From positions 1 through 14,088 of the forward strand of contig DASQFU010000189.1 of the NCBI GenBank assembly GCA_035632955.1: a stretch of 14,088 bases of DNA, read 5' to 3'. The DNA is from DASQFU01 sp035632955. Lineage in GTDB: Bacteria; Eisenbacteria; RBG-16-71-46. The notes beneath the pieces were generated by a model. It was given only the letters and a program-made list of their open reading frames with translations, made no database searches and was not told where the DNA came from. Below, in pieces: positions 1 to 6,576 of the stretch; position 1 is the first letter of the stretch; each line of letters opens with the position of its first letter. The translations under genes and the position numbers were made by a program.

Positions 1-1160
1 GCAGCGCGATCGGCTATCACCGCAGCGCCGGCTCGTTCGTCGTCGTCGCAGCGGTGAGCCCGGACTCGGTGGAAGCGGCGGTGGCGCGCTTGCGCGGCGA
101 GCTGAAACGCTTCGCCGCCGCTCCGGTCTCGGAGGCGGAGATCGCGCGTCACGCTCGCGCGCTCCGCAACGCGGTGCCGCTCCAACACGAAACCCCGGGA
201 CAGGTGATCGGCAACTGGCTCCTGGCCCGACTCTATGGTCTTCCGGAGGATCAGGCGGCGCGCACCGCCGAGGAGATCGGACGGCTCACGTCGGCCGAGG
301 TTGGTGCCGCGACCGCACGGTGGCTCGACGCCGAGCGCGCTCAGATCGTCGTCGTCGGTCCGGCCAAGCGCATCCGGCCGCAGCTCGAGCGTCTGGGGGC
401 TGCCACCGTGGTGGCGGCGGATGCGCCGACGATCACCGTGCCGCCGCGCGCGGCCGCAACGACCGAGGCCCCGAGCGAAGCGCAACTGGCTCAGGGGCGC
501 GCGGTGGTCGAGAAGTCGGTCGTGGCGCACGGCGGATCGTCGAAGCTGCGCGGGATCAAGGACTCGACCCTGGAGGGTGAAGCCGTGCTGCTCAGCGGGG
601 GCAAGGAGCTCGTGGGCACGCTGCGCCAGGTGCGCAAGGAGCCGTACCGGATGCTGTATCAGACGAATTTCTTCACCAATGAGACCTATCAGGTGCTGAA
701 TGGCGATCACGGATGGATGCGAATGAGTGGGACGGCAGCGCCGTCGCAGGCGGAGCTCGACAGCGCGGAAGTCCAGGCGCTGCGGTTCGCCTATGCCAGC
801 GATCTCCCGCATCTGCTGCTCACGGCCGCCGACCCGAAGTCGCGCGTCGCGTGGCGTGGCCGTGAGCCGATCGGGGGCCGCGACGCGGACGTGATCGAGG
901 TCGTTTCGGTCGAGATCCAGCGCTTCGTGCTGTTCATCGACGCAGACAATCAGCGCGTGATCGGCATCGAGCAGAATCAAGCAGGCGCCGGTCAGGGATG
1001 GGTCGCGCGCCGGCTCTTTCGCGACTTCCGGCCGGTGAACGGCATCCTCTGGCCGCACTATGAAGAGCGCCAGCAAAACGGCCAGCGGATCATGCGCCTG
1101 ACGGTGAGGAAGGTGGCGCTGAATACCGGTGTGAAGGACAGTCTGTTCGAATTGAAGTGA
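1..1160 (+). CDS. M16 (insulinase-like) peptidase, 3' part, with C-terminal LolA-like domain
   Basis: The reading frame is already open at base 3, so this is the end of a gene that begins upstream; a GTG at 54 is inside the protein. In the visible 385 residues, about 1-130 look like the last part of an M16 peptidase: a strand run (SFVVVAAVSP), then the helix pair around VSEAEIARHARALRNAV, then the closing strand RAQIVVVGP. The zinc site (HxxEH) would lie upstream and cannot be checked. An Ala/Pro/Thr-rich linker (about 130-158) leads to a second domain (about 160-385) with the look of the LolA/outer-membrane-lipoprotein-sorting fold: HGGSSKLRGI, GEAVLLSGG, then repeated beta strands ending in VKDSLFELK. 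Family knowledge suggests a periplasmic or envelope role, with the second domain binding a hydrophobic ligand; this is inferred. It could be an inactive M16 partner subunit. No cotranscription with ppdK is evident (105-base gap). Confidence 0.8.
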   Translation, partial: SAIGYHRSAGSFVVVAAVSPDSVEAAVARLRGELKRFAAAPVSEAEIARHARALRNAVPLQHETPGQVIGNWLLARLYGLPEDQAARTAEEIGRLTSAEVGAATARWLDAERAQIVVVGPAKRIRPQLERLGAATVVAADAPTITVPPRAAATTEAPSEAQLAQGRAVVEKSVVAHGGSSKLRGIKDSTLEGEAVLLSGGKELVGTLRQVRKEPYRMLYQTNFFTNETYQVLNGDHGWMRMSGTAAPSQAELDSAEVQALRFAYASDLPHLLLTAADPKSRVAWRGREPIGGRDADVIEVVSVEIQRFVLFIDADNQRVIGIEQNQAGAGQGWVARRLFRDFRPVNGILWPHYEERQQNGQRIMRLTVRKVALNTGVKDSLFELK

Positions 1161-1248
1161 GGGTGCTCACTCGAAGCGTGCGTTCAGCGTGGCGGAAGTG
1201 CCGGCCGATGTTCCATCCCGGATTCCGCTGCCGGAGCGGCTGATGGGC

Positions 1249-1254
1249 TATGAT
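1249..1254 (+). promoter_or_regulatory. Possible -10 element for ppdK
   Basis: TATGAT is a 5/6 match to the sigma70 -10 box and sits 11 bases before the ppdK ATG. No good -35 box lies at 16-18 bases upstream. If used, transcription would start about 5 bases before the ATG, giving a nearly leaderless mRNA, which would fit the lack of a visible Shine-Dalgarno sequence there. Weak on its own. Confidence 0.25.
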
Positions 1255-1265
1255 CGGGCCAACCC

Positions 1266-4112
1266 ATGACGACCAACCCTCAAACCACGACCGCGGAACG
1301 CTCCATCTACTTCTTCGGGGACGGCCGCGCAGAGGGTAACGCGCGCATGAAGGATGTGCTCGGCGGCAAGGGCGCGGGACTCGCCGAGATGACGAACGCC
1401 GGTGTTCCCGTTCCACCCGGCTTCACGATCACGACCGCCGTGTGCCGCTGGGTCGACACGCACGCCCGCACGCTGCCCCCGGACTTCGAGGACGAGCAGG
1501 CTCGCGCACTCGAGCGGCTCGAGTCGTTGATGGGCAAGCGGCTCGGCGACCCGGACGACCCGCTGCTGGTCTCGGTCCGCTCGGGAGCAAAGTTCTCGAT
1601 GCCCGGCATGATGGACACGGTGCTCAACCTGGGCCTCAACGACCGCTCGGTCGAAGGGCTCTCGCGCCGCGCCAGCCATCCCCGGTTCGCGTGGGACTGC
1701 TACCGGCGATTCATCCAGATGTTCGGCTCGGTCGTAATGGGCCTCGAGAAGCCCGACTACGAGGAGCTGCTGCGCGCGCTCAAAGCGCGGCGTCGCGTCC
1801 AAAACGACGCGGAGCTCGCGCCCGACGATTTGCGCGGCCTGGTGCGCGAGTTCAAGGGCCTGACCCGGCGGCGCGCGGGCCGCGACTTCCCGCAGGATCC
1901 GCACGAGCAGCTCGCGATGGCGCGCGACGCGGTGTTCCGCTCCTGGTACAACGACCGCGCAGTGTACTACCGGCGCCAGAACGGCATCCCGGACGACTTG
2001 GGCACGGCGGTCAACGTCCAGGCCATGGTGTTCGGAAACCTCGGCGAGACCTCGGCCACCGGCGTCGGTTTCACGCGCGACCCCGCCACCGGCGAGAAGC
2101 GCTTCTACGGCGAGTACCTGACCAACGCGCAGGGCGAGGACGTCGTCGCCGGCGTGCGCACGCCACGCCCGATCGCCGAGCTGGAGCAGGAGATGCCGGA
2201 GGCTTACCGTGAGCTGCGCGAGATCACGGCCCGCCTCGAGCGCCATTACCGCGACGTACAGGACTTCGAGTTCACGATCCAGGAAGGCCGGCTGTTCCTG
2301 CTCCAGACTCGGACCGGCAAGCGCACCGCGCAGGCCGCGGTGCGGATCGCGGTCGAGATGACCCGCGAGGGATTCATCACGCGCGAGGAAGCGGTGATGC
2401 GCGTCGAGCCGGCAGCCCTCGATCAACTGCTGCATCCCAGGCTCGACCCCGACGCCAAGCTGCGCCTGATCGCGACCGGGCTCGCCGCTTCGCCGGGGGC
2501 CGCGGTCGGCAAGGCAGTGTTCGACGCCGACACCGCCGCCGCCAAGGGTGATCGCGAGCCGGTGATCCTGGTGCGCCAGGAGACGACGCCGGACGACATT
2601 CACGGCATGGACGCGGCCCAGGGCATCCTGACCGCGACCGGGGGCATCACCAGCCATGCCGCGGTGGTCGCGCGCGGCATGGGCAAGTCGTGCGTTTGTG
2701 GCGCGGGTGCGATGCGCATCGACGAGCATGCGCGCCGCTTCACGGTCGACGGCGTGACCGTCGCCGACGGCGAGTGGATCACCCTCGACGGCTCGACCGG
2801 CCGCGTCTATCTCGGACAAGCGCCGACGCTGCCGGCCGAAGTGGGCGGCGAGTTCGCCGAGTTCATGACCTGGGCGGACGGGTACCGCCGCCTCAAGGTG
2901 CGCGCCAACGCCGACGTGCCGCGGGACGCCCAGCAGGCGCGCCGGTTCGGCGCCGAGGGCATCGGCCTGTGTCGCACCGAGCACATGTTCTTCGCCACCG
3001 AGCGCCTGCCTCACGTCGTGGCGATGATCATGGCCGCGCCGCTGGTCAAGGCGCGCGAGCGGCGCCTGGCCGACAAGCAGGCGCAGCTCGCCACGAGTCA
3101 CGGGGCGGCGGCGCGCGCGCTGCGCGCCGAAGTGGTCGCGCTCAAGCGTGAGCTGGCGGGTCCGCTCAAGACGTATCGCGGTGCCCTCGCGAAGCTGCTG
3201 CCGTTCCAGCGCCGCGATTTCCGCGGCTTGTTCAAGGCGATGGACGGGCTGCCGGTGACGATCCGCACGCTCGATCCGCCGCTGCACGAGTTCCTGCCGA
3301 AGCGGGAAAACCTGATCGCCGAGGTCGCGGTGCAGCGCGCCGAATGGGAGCGAAGCCGCCGGCGACGCGCGAAGACACCGAAGCCGGCGCGCCTGCGCAA
3401 AGCCGAGACGCTGCTCGAGCGCGTCGAAGAGCTGCACGAGTTCAACCCGATGCTCGGGCACCGCGGCTGCCGGCTCGGGATCACGTATCCGGAGATCACG
3501 GAGATGCAGGTGCGGGCGATCTTCGAAGCGGCGTGCGACGCCGCGGCTCAGGGCATCGCCGCGGTGCCGGAGATCATGATTCCCCTGGTCGGCCACGTGA
3601 ACGAGCTGCGCGACCAGGCGGCGCTGGTCCGGCGGATCGCCGAGGCGACGATGGAACGGCGCGGGGCGCGGGTCGAATACCTGATCGGCACCATGATCGA
3701 GGTGCCGCGCGCGGCGGTCACGGCCGCGCAGATCGCGGAGGCGGCCGAGTTCTTCTCCTTCGGCACCAACGATCTCACCCAGATGGCGTTCGGCTTCTCG
3801 CGCGACGACGCCGCGAAGTTCCTGACCGACTACGTCGCGCGCGGCGTCCTGCCTCAGGACCCATTCGTGAGCGTCGACCGCGAAGGCGTCGGGGCGCTGA
3901 TGGAATGGGCGGTCCAGCATGGCCGCACCACCCGACCCGAGCTCAAGGTCGGGATCTGCGGCGAGCACGGTGGCGATCCGGCAAGCGTCGAGTTCTGCCA
4001 CGCGGCGAACCTCGACTACGTCTCCTGCTCTCCGTTCCGGGTGCCGATCGCGCGCCTCGCGGCCGCGCAGGCGGTGTTGAGAGGGCGGGCCGCGGGCAGC
4101 GACCAGCGCTGA
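1266..4112 (+). CDS. ppdK: Pyruvate, phosphate dikinase
   Basis: PPDK interconverts pyruvate + ATP + Pi and phosphoenolpyruvate + AMP + PPi in the cytoplasm, linking glycolysis and gluconeogenesis. The 948-residue product has the whole family layout: N-terminal nucleotide-binding (ATP-grasp) domain with GGKGAGLAEM (about 35-44) and SVRSGAKFSMPGMMDTV (about 102-118); the swivelling phospho-histidine domain with GGITSHAAVVARGMGKS, where H464 is the phosphorylated residue; and the C-terminal PEP/pyruvate barrel with GIGLCRTEHMFF, NPMLGHRGCRLG, FSFGTNDLTQM and GICGEHGGDP, where C898 is the acid/base cysteine. In the Clostridium symbiosum enzyme these residues are H455 and C831, so this protein has about 58 extra residues between them, in two charged, helical-looking stretches (about 587-635 and 695-715). 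The ATG at 1266 is chosen because the family N-terminus follows it directly; no Shine-Dalgarno is visible. The stop lies 16 bases before the next ATG. Confidence 0.97.
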   Translation: MTTNPQTTTAERSIYFFGDGRAEGNARMKDVLGGKGAGLAEMTNAGVPVPPGFTITTAVCRWVDTHARTLPPDFEDEQARALERLESLMGKRLGDPDDPLLVSVRSGAKFSMPGMMDTVLNLGLNDRSVEGLSRRASHPRFAWDCYRRFIQMFGSVVMGLEKPDYEELLRALKARRRVQNDAELAPDDLRGLVREFKGLTRRRAGRDFPQDPHEQLAMARDAVFRSWYNDRAVYYRRQNGIPDDLGTAVNVQAMVFGNLGETSATGVGFTRDPATGEKRFYGEYLTNAQGEDVVAGVRTPRPIAELEQEMPEAYRELREITARLERHYRDVQDFEFTIQEGRLFLLQTRTGKRTAQAAVRIAVEMTREGFITREEAVMRVEPAALDQLLHPRLDPDAKLRLIATGLAASPGAAVGKAVFDADTAAAKGDREPVILVRQETTPDDIHGMDAAQGILTATGGITSHAAVVARGMGKSCVCGAGAMRIDEHARRFTVDGVTVADGEWITLDGSTGRVYLGQAPTLPAEVGGEFAEFMTWADGYRRLKVRANADVPRDAQQARRFGAEGIGLCRTEHMFFATERLPHVVAMIMAAPLVKARERRLADKQAQLATSHGAAARALRAEVVALKRELAGPLKTYRGALAKLLPFQRRDFRGLFKAMDGLPVTIRTLDPPLHEFLPKRENLIAEVAVQRAEWERSRRRRAKTPKPARLRKAETLLERVEELHEFNPMLGHRGCRLGITYPEITEMQVRAIFEAACDAAAQGIAAVPEIMIPLVGHVNELRDQAALVRRIAEATMERRGARVEYLIGTMIEVPRAAVTAAQIAEAAEFFSFGTNDLTQMAFGFSRDDAAKFLTDYVARGVLPQDPFVSVDREGVGALMEWAVQHGRTTRPELKVGICGEHGGDPASVEFCHAANLDYVSCSPFRVPIARLAAAQAVLRGRAAGSDQR

Positions 4113-4128
4113 TCGCCGTTCGCGCGGC

Positions 4129-4914
4129 ATGACGCTCTCGCCGGCCACGCCGGCCACGCCGGCCACGCCTGCCACTCCGACCGCGCCCGCCGCACCGGCG
4201 GCGCAGATGACGGTCGCAGTCGTTCTCCCCGCGCTCGACGAGGAGCGCTCGCTGCCGTCAGTGCTCGCTGCGCTCGCGGCGCAGGAACCGGGTGCGGGAT
4301 CGCGGCTCGATCGAATCGTGGTCGCCGACAACGGCTCGTCCGATCGCACCGCCGCAGTCGCGAGCGCCTGCGGCGCCATGGTCGTCCGCGAGCCACGCCG
4401 TGGCTACGGCGCGGCATGCCTCGCCGCCCTCGCGGTGCTGCGATCCGATCCGCCCGACATGGTCGCCTTTCTCGACGCGGATGGGAGCGACGATCCGGCC
4501 CAGCTCCCCGAAGTGCTGGCACCGATCCTGGCCGGCACCGCGGACCTGACCATCGGCTCGCGCGCGCTCGGGGCCGCCGAGCCCGGCGCCCTCACCGTGC
4601 CGCAAGTCTGGGGGAACCGGCTCGCGGTCACGCTCATGCACGGGTTGTTCGGCGTCCGCTTCACCGACCTCGGCCCGTTTCGCGCGATCCTCTGGCCGGC
4701 GCTCGAGCGCTTGGCGATGCGCGACCGCGGCTTCGGCTGGACGGTGGAGATGCAGGCGCGGGCGCTGCGTGCCGGCCTGCGCTGCGTCGAAGTTCCGGTC
4801 CGCTACCGGCGGCGCGCGGCCGGTCGATCGAAGGTGGCGGGCACCGTGCGCGGCGCGTTCGGCGCCGGAGCCAAGATCCTGGCGACGATCGCGCGCGTGC
4901 GGCTCGGCGGTTGA
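4129..4914 (+). CDS. Family 2 glycosyltransferase (polyprenyl-phosphate sugar transferase-like)
   Basis: A GT-A fold glycosyltransferase of family GT2, 261 residues from the first ATG. Visible landmarks are VAVVLPALDEE (opening strand and nucleotide loop), VVADNGSSDRT, the metal-binding FLDADGSDDP (D116 and D118 form the DxD pair), and the acceptor-side RGFGWTVEMQARA followed by EVPVRYRRRAAGRSKV, a pattern shared with dolichyl/polyprenyl-phosphate mannosyl- and glucosyltransferases. No transmembrane helix follows the catalytic domain, so it is probably cytosolic or membrane-peripheral. The sugar and acceptor cannot be read from sequence. The first 26 residues are an Ala-Thr-Pro repeat unlike any GT2 start; an in-frame ATG at 4207 begins exactly at the family N-terminus (MTVAVVLPALDEE) and may be the true start, giving 235 residues. 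Neither start has a clear Shine-Dalgarno. It follows ppdK by 16 bases and may be cotranscribed with it. Confidence 0.88.
   Translation: MTLSPATPATPATPATPTAPAAPAAQMTVAVVLPALDEERSLPSVLAALAAQEPGAGSRLDRIVVADNGSSDRTAAVASACGAMVVREPRRGYGAACLAALAVLRSDPPDMVAFLDADGSDDPAQLPEVLAPILAGTADLTIGSRALGAAEPGALTVPQVWGNRLAVTLMHGLFGVRFTDLGPFRAILWPALERLAMRDRGFGWTVEMQARALRAGLRCVEVPVRYRRRAAGRSKVAGTVRGAFGAGAKILATIARVRLGG
4141..4176 (+). repeat. Tandem 9-base repeat (CCGGCCACG x3 plus one diverged copy)
   Basis: Three perfect copies of CCGGCCACG (4141-4149, 4150-4158, 4159-4167) are followed by a diverged copy, CCTGCCACT (4168-4176). They encode four Ala-Thr-Pro units at the start of the glycosyltransferase frame. The unit length is a multiple of three, so gain or loss of copies would keep the frame. 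Confidence 0.9.
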
Positions 4915-4924
4915 GCGAGCGGGT

Positions 4925-4954
4925 TTGTCACCGCGCTCTGCCTGAGGCTATTCT
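4925..4954 (+). promoter_or_regulatory. Candidate sigma70-type promoter for the CDP-alcohol phosphatidyltransferase gene
   Basis: TTGTCA (4925-4930, 5/6 match to the -35 box) and TATTCT (4949-4954, 4/6 match including the key A2 and T6) are separated by 18 bases. The predicted start of transcription near 4961 would leave a leader of about 27 bases that contains the GGAGG at 4979-4983. Confidence 0.45.
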
Positions 4955-4987
4955 GCCGCCGCGTCGACTGCGAACTTCGGAGGCCGT

Positions 4988-5902
4988 GTGTTCGTCGAGG
5001 AATTCCTTCAGGACTTGCGGCGCGATCGCTTCGCCCCGCCCGCCTGGGTGACGTATGCGCGCCGGGTCGCCGGCCGCGCGCGCGAGAACCTGTACGCCAA
5101 TCCGGGCGCGGTGCGCTCGGTGTGGAGCGTCGGGCTGATCTTCTTCGCCGGCGCGTTCGCGGCGGCGGTCGCGATGGCGCTGATCGTGAACCGGCATCTC
5201 GCCTACGATTTTTTCCTGCACACCGCGCTCTGGATTCTGCCCGCGCTCACGTTCGTCACGTTGCATCTCGGTCTGCTCCGCGACCGCGACGGCTACCGGC
5301 TGTCCGCGTTGAACCTGCCGCTCGCACTCACGCTGTTGCGGGTCGCCCTGGTGCCGGGCATCATCCTGCTGCTGGTCGAGCGCTACCTGACGATGGCGCT
5401 GATCGTTTACCTCCTCGCGGTGCTCAGCGACGTCGCCGACGGCTGGCTCGCGCGCCGCTGGGGGCAGATCACCCGGCTCGGCGTCGTCCTCGATCCGCTG
5501 GTCGACGTCGTGTTCAACCTGGCCGTGTACGGGGGATTGGCGAGTGCCGGCCTGCTGCCGGGTTGGGTGCTCATGGTCGCGGTGTTGCGTTACGGAATCC
5601 TGCTCACCGGCGGCACCTACCTCTATCTGTTCGTCGGCCCGGTGCTGATCCAGCCGACCTGGTTCGGGCGCCTGACCGGCATCGTGACGTCGGCGTTGGT
5701 GACATTGCTGATCGTGCTCCACGTCGTCGGCGCGCCGTTCGCCGAGCGGTTGGTCGCGCTCACCGAGAGTGCGCTCGGCGTGCTGCTGTCGGCGACCGTG
5801 CTCCAGGTCGTTGCGCTCGGCTGGTACAACCTGCGGCTCATGACGGGCGCCGCCGCGCTGCCCGGCCGGGTGGTCGGCGACGTGCGGTGGGGCGCGCCAT
5901 GA
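4988..5902 (+). CDS. CDP-alcohol phosphatidyltransferase family membrane protein
   Basis: An integral membrane enzyme that moves a phosphatidyl (or related) group from a CDP-linked donor onto an alcohol, as in phospholipid synthesis. The signature D-xx-D-G-xx-A-R-x8-G-xxx-D-xxx-D is complete: D148, D151, G152, A155, R156, G165, D169 and D173. The 304-residue protein starts with a polar, Arg-rich segment (1-42), then two hydrophobic segments (about 45-67 and 76-98) that precede the usual six-helix catalytic core. Family members such as PgsA are about 180-200 residues, so the N-terminal 100 residues are an extension. The acceptor alcohol cannot be assigned. GTG at 4988 is chosen because GGAGG (4979-4983) lies just upstream. 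It follows the glycosyltransferase gene by 73 bases, which contain a candidate promoter. The neighbourhood suggests lipid or glycolipid assembly, which is inferred. The protein has no lysine. Confidence 0.9.
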   Translation: MFVEEFLQDLRRDRFAPPAWVTYARRVAGRARENLYANPGAVRSVWSVGLIFFAGAFAAAVAMALIVNRHLAYDFFLHTALWILPALTFVTLHLGLLRDRDGYRLSALNLPLALTLLRVALVPGIILLLVERYLTMALIVYLLAVLSDVADGWLARRWGQITRLGVVLDPLVDVVFNLAVYGGLASAGLLPGWVLMVAVLRYGILLTGGTYLYLFVGPVLIQPTWFGRLTGIVTSALVTLLIVLHVVGAPFAERLVALTESALGVLLSATVLQVVALGWYNLRLMTGAAALPGRVVGDVRWGAP

Positions 5903-5942
5903 TGCGGGGTCCTGCGCTCCGGGGCGTTGCGCGGGCGGAGCA

Positions 5943-6440
5943 GTGAGCGCGGAAGCGCTGCGTGGCGACCTGCGACAGTTCTTTCCGGCCGAGATCCTCC
6001 AGCTCCTTCAGCTCGCGCAAGCGACCGGCCGGCTCGAGCTCGAGCGCCGGGGCGAGCACGCGGAAGTGTTCGTGGAGCGCGGCCGCCCAGTGTTCGCGCG
6101 CACCACCGGTGGCTCGGTCCGTGCCGGGGAGATCCTGGTTCACCGTGGGGCGCTTTCGTCCGCCCGACTGGATGAAGCGCTCGCCGAGCAGCAGCGACGC
6201 GTCGGCCAGCGACTGGGCGCGCTACTGATCGAGCGCGGCACGGTCACGCCCGAGCAGGTGCGAAACGCAGTCCACGAAGTGCTGCGACGGATCGTCTACG
6301 GCCTGCTGCTGTGGCGCGAGGGGACCTTTCGCTTCCATCCCGGCGAGCAGGTGACTGGCGAGGATATCCAGCTCGATCTGGACCTCGACCGCCTGATCCT
6401 CGAGGGCCTGCGGATTGCGGATCAGGTCCGCGCCGGTTGA
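5943..6440 (+). CDS. PATAN / DUF4388 domain protein
   Basis: A 165-residue soluble protein. Residues about 5-60 match the PATAN (DUF4388) pattern, with the opening LRGDLRQFFPAEILQLLQLA and the strand pair GRLELERRGEHAEVFVERG. Two helical units follow, each built on G-x2-L-x3-G-x-(hydrophobic)-x3-(Q/L) spacing (GEILVHRGALSSARLDEAL and GALLIERGTVTPEQVRNAV), and a closing strand section (LLLWREGTFRFHPG). PATAN proteins are known from cyanobacterial PatA-type regulators and are common in gliding and deltaproteobacterial lineages, where they are linked to signalling and small-GTPase-controlled polarity; the job here is unknown. The GTG at 5943 places the domain right at the N-terminus; GGAG at 5937-5940 is very close to it. 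It starts 40 bases after the phosphatidyltransferase stop and is probably in the same transcript. No lysine occurs in it. Confidence 0.8.
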   Translation: MSAEALRGDLRQFFPAEILQLLQLAQATGRLELERRGEHAEVFVERGRPVFARTTGGSVRAGEILVHRGALSSARLDEALAEQQRRVGQRLGALLIERGTVTPEQVRNAVHEVLRRIVYGLLLWREGTFRFHPGEQVTGEDIQLDLDLDRLILEGLRIADQVRAG

Positions 6441-6484
6441 CACGGATTCTCCGCGCGGCGCGGGCACTTCGTTCCCGGCATCGC

Positions 6485-6514
6485 TTGCCCGAAACCGAGC
6501 GGAGCCCTAGGCTG
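6485..6514 (+). promoter_or_regulatory. Possible promoter upstream of the vWA membrane protein gene
   Basis: TTGCCC (6485-6490) and TAGGCT (6509-6514) are separated by 18 bases inside the 136-base gap between 6440 and 6577. Both boxes are partial matches. It is listed because it is the only pair with sensible spacing in this gap. Confidence 0.25.
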
Positions 6515-6576
6515 CATGGGCCCCTGACAACCTCGGGCCGCGTGATCGAGAACCCCGAGACCCTCCCGGAACACGT

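Noticed and set aside
1248..4379. 1043-residue open frame on the minus strand across ppdK and the glycosyltransferase start
   Set aside because: It mirrors the codon structure of a certain ppdK gene. Its product is a low-complexity Arg/Ala/His/Asp-rich string with no recognisable motif, as expected for the antisense of a high-GC gene.
6437..6442. Perfect -35-like TTGACA at the PATAN stop codon
   Set aside because: No -10-like sequence lies 16-18 bases downstream; that region is GC only.
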